DNA from: Piromyces finnis
Taxonomy: Eukaryota > Neocallimastigomycota > Neocallimastigomycetes > Neocallimastigales > Neocallimastigaceae
Assembly (NCBI GenBank): GCA_002104945.1
Contig: MCFH01000024.1
Location: 634,501 to 698,500, forward strand
Length of the DNA: 64,000 nt
Reading direction: 5' to 3'
Positions 63,850 through 64,000 of the stretch are shown here, piece by piece. Below the pieces are notes generated by a model, which was not told the DNA's origin, searched no databases, and saw nothing but the letters and a program-made list of their open reading frames with translations. A program made the position numbers and the translations under genes. Positions within the stretch are counted from its first letter, which is position 1. Each line of letters opens with the position of its first letter.

Positions 63850-64000
63850 TAGAGTGATAAAGCGGAAAATCCAGATAGACTTTATAATTTAATTGCTGTT
63901 ACTATTCATATTGGAAAGTAAGTTTTTAAGAAAATTATTATTTTATATAATATAAATTCTAATATTTAATCATTTGTCTTATAATAGTGGTCCATATCAT
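61742..64000 (+). CDS. USP12/USP46/Ubp9-type ubiquitin-specific protease, 3' end outside the window
   Basis: Cysteine protease that removes ubiquitin. Visible exons are 61742-61765, 61856-61930, 62065-62078, 62215-62714, 62817-62987, 63084-63214, 63331-63491, 63622-63754, 63853-63917 and 63988-64000, in phase, giving 429 residues so far. The catalytic Cys box reads [20 protein letters not shown] (Cys38), very close to USP12/46. Other family motifs: [50 protein letters not shown], the zinc pairs CLNC and CDTC, and [20 protein letters not shown], then [16 protein letters not shown]. The catalytic His, expected just after GPYH, is past the window edge. A Ser/Asn/Lys-rich insertion (about residues 65-135) is absent from USP12 but common in fungal Ubp9/Ubp13. 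Animal relatives need WD-repeat partners (WDR48, WDR20); no partner is in the window. The start is the ATG in the short first exon; an upstream ATG at 61738 soon meets a stop. Confidence 0.92.
63783..63850. repeat. (AAT)n microsatellite abutting a splice acceptor in the USP gene
   Basis: About 22 AAT units fill nearly all of the intron 63755-63852 and end directly at the TTAG acceptor. Confidence 0.92.

Overview
This window is nuclear DNA from a very AT-rich fungus, most probably an anaerobic gut fungus (Neocallimastigomycota; relatives include Piromyces, Neocallimastix and Anaeromyces). Three things point there. Noncoding DNA is almost entirely A and T, with long homopolymers and short tandem repeats. 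Genes have many small GT-AG introns. A plant-cell-wall toolkit is present: a GH9 cellulase, a GH3 beta-glucosidase and a secreted CotH protein carrying two Cys-rich fungal dockerin (CBM10-like) modules, which is a cellulosome signature. The genus cannot be decided from the sequence.

I built intron-exon models by hand; every junction used keeps reading frame. Order: (1) 686-6407 (+), a 16-exon gene for an unrecognised 1304-residue coiled-coil protein; (2) 7639-8995 (-), YIPF6/Yip4-type Golgi membrane protein; (3) 10248-12468 (+), syntaxin-18/Ufe1 SNARE; (4) 14687-16336 (+), GH9 cellulase; (5) 17263-22894 (+), Swc4/DMAP1 chromatin subunit with a giant N-terminal extension; (6) 23991-27415 (-), F-box/WD40/UIM protein; (7) 28338-29078 (-), intronless carboxymuconolactone decarboxylase-cupin fusion that looks bacterial; (8) 29859-32249 (-), intronless GH3 beta-glucosidase; (9) 34287-35686 (-), SRP9; (10) 36946-44044 (+), intersectin-like EH-EH-coiled coil-Pro-SH3-DH-PH-C2 protein; (11) 44980-47172 (-), dockerin-CotH protein; (12) 53316-59073 (-), BAR-PH-GRAM-VASt-TM sterol-transfer protein of the Lam/Ysp1/Sip3 type; (13) 61742-beyond the window end (+), USP12/USP46/Ubp9-type deubiquitinase.

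There are no operons. Functionally the window mixes secretory-pathway and membrane-traffic genes (YIPF6, syntaxin 18, SRP9, intersectin, Lam), ubiquitin genes (F-box, USP), one chromatin gene, and three secreted biomass or cellulosome genes. The secreted genes and the CMD-cupin gene have no introns or only one, while the housekeeping genes have 4 to 22. This fits the view that gut fungi gained much of their cellulolytic equipment by transfer from bacteria.

The gene-poor stretch 47.2-53.3 kb holds a decayed, internally deleted tandem copy (about 51430-52640) of the 3' half of the Lam-type gene and its 3' flank. I see no tRNA, rRNA, CRISPR array, transposase or reverse transcriptase. The most interesting points are the Swc4 N-terminal extension, the unknown 1304-residue protein, the acidic Cys-containing tails replacing dockerins on both glycosidases, the repeat insertion inside CotH, and the Lam pseudogene.
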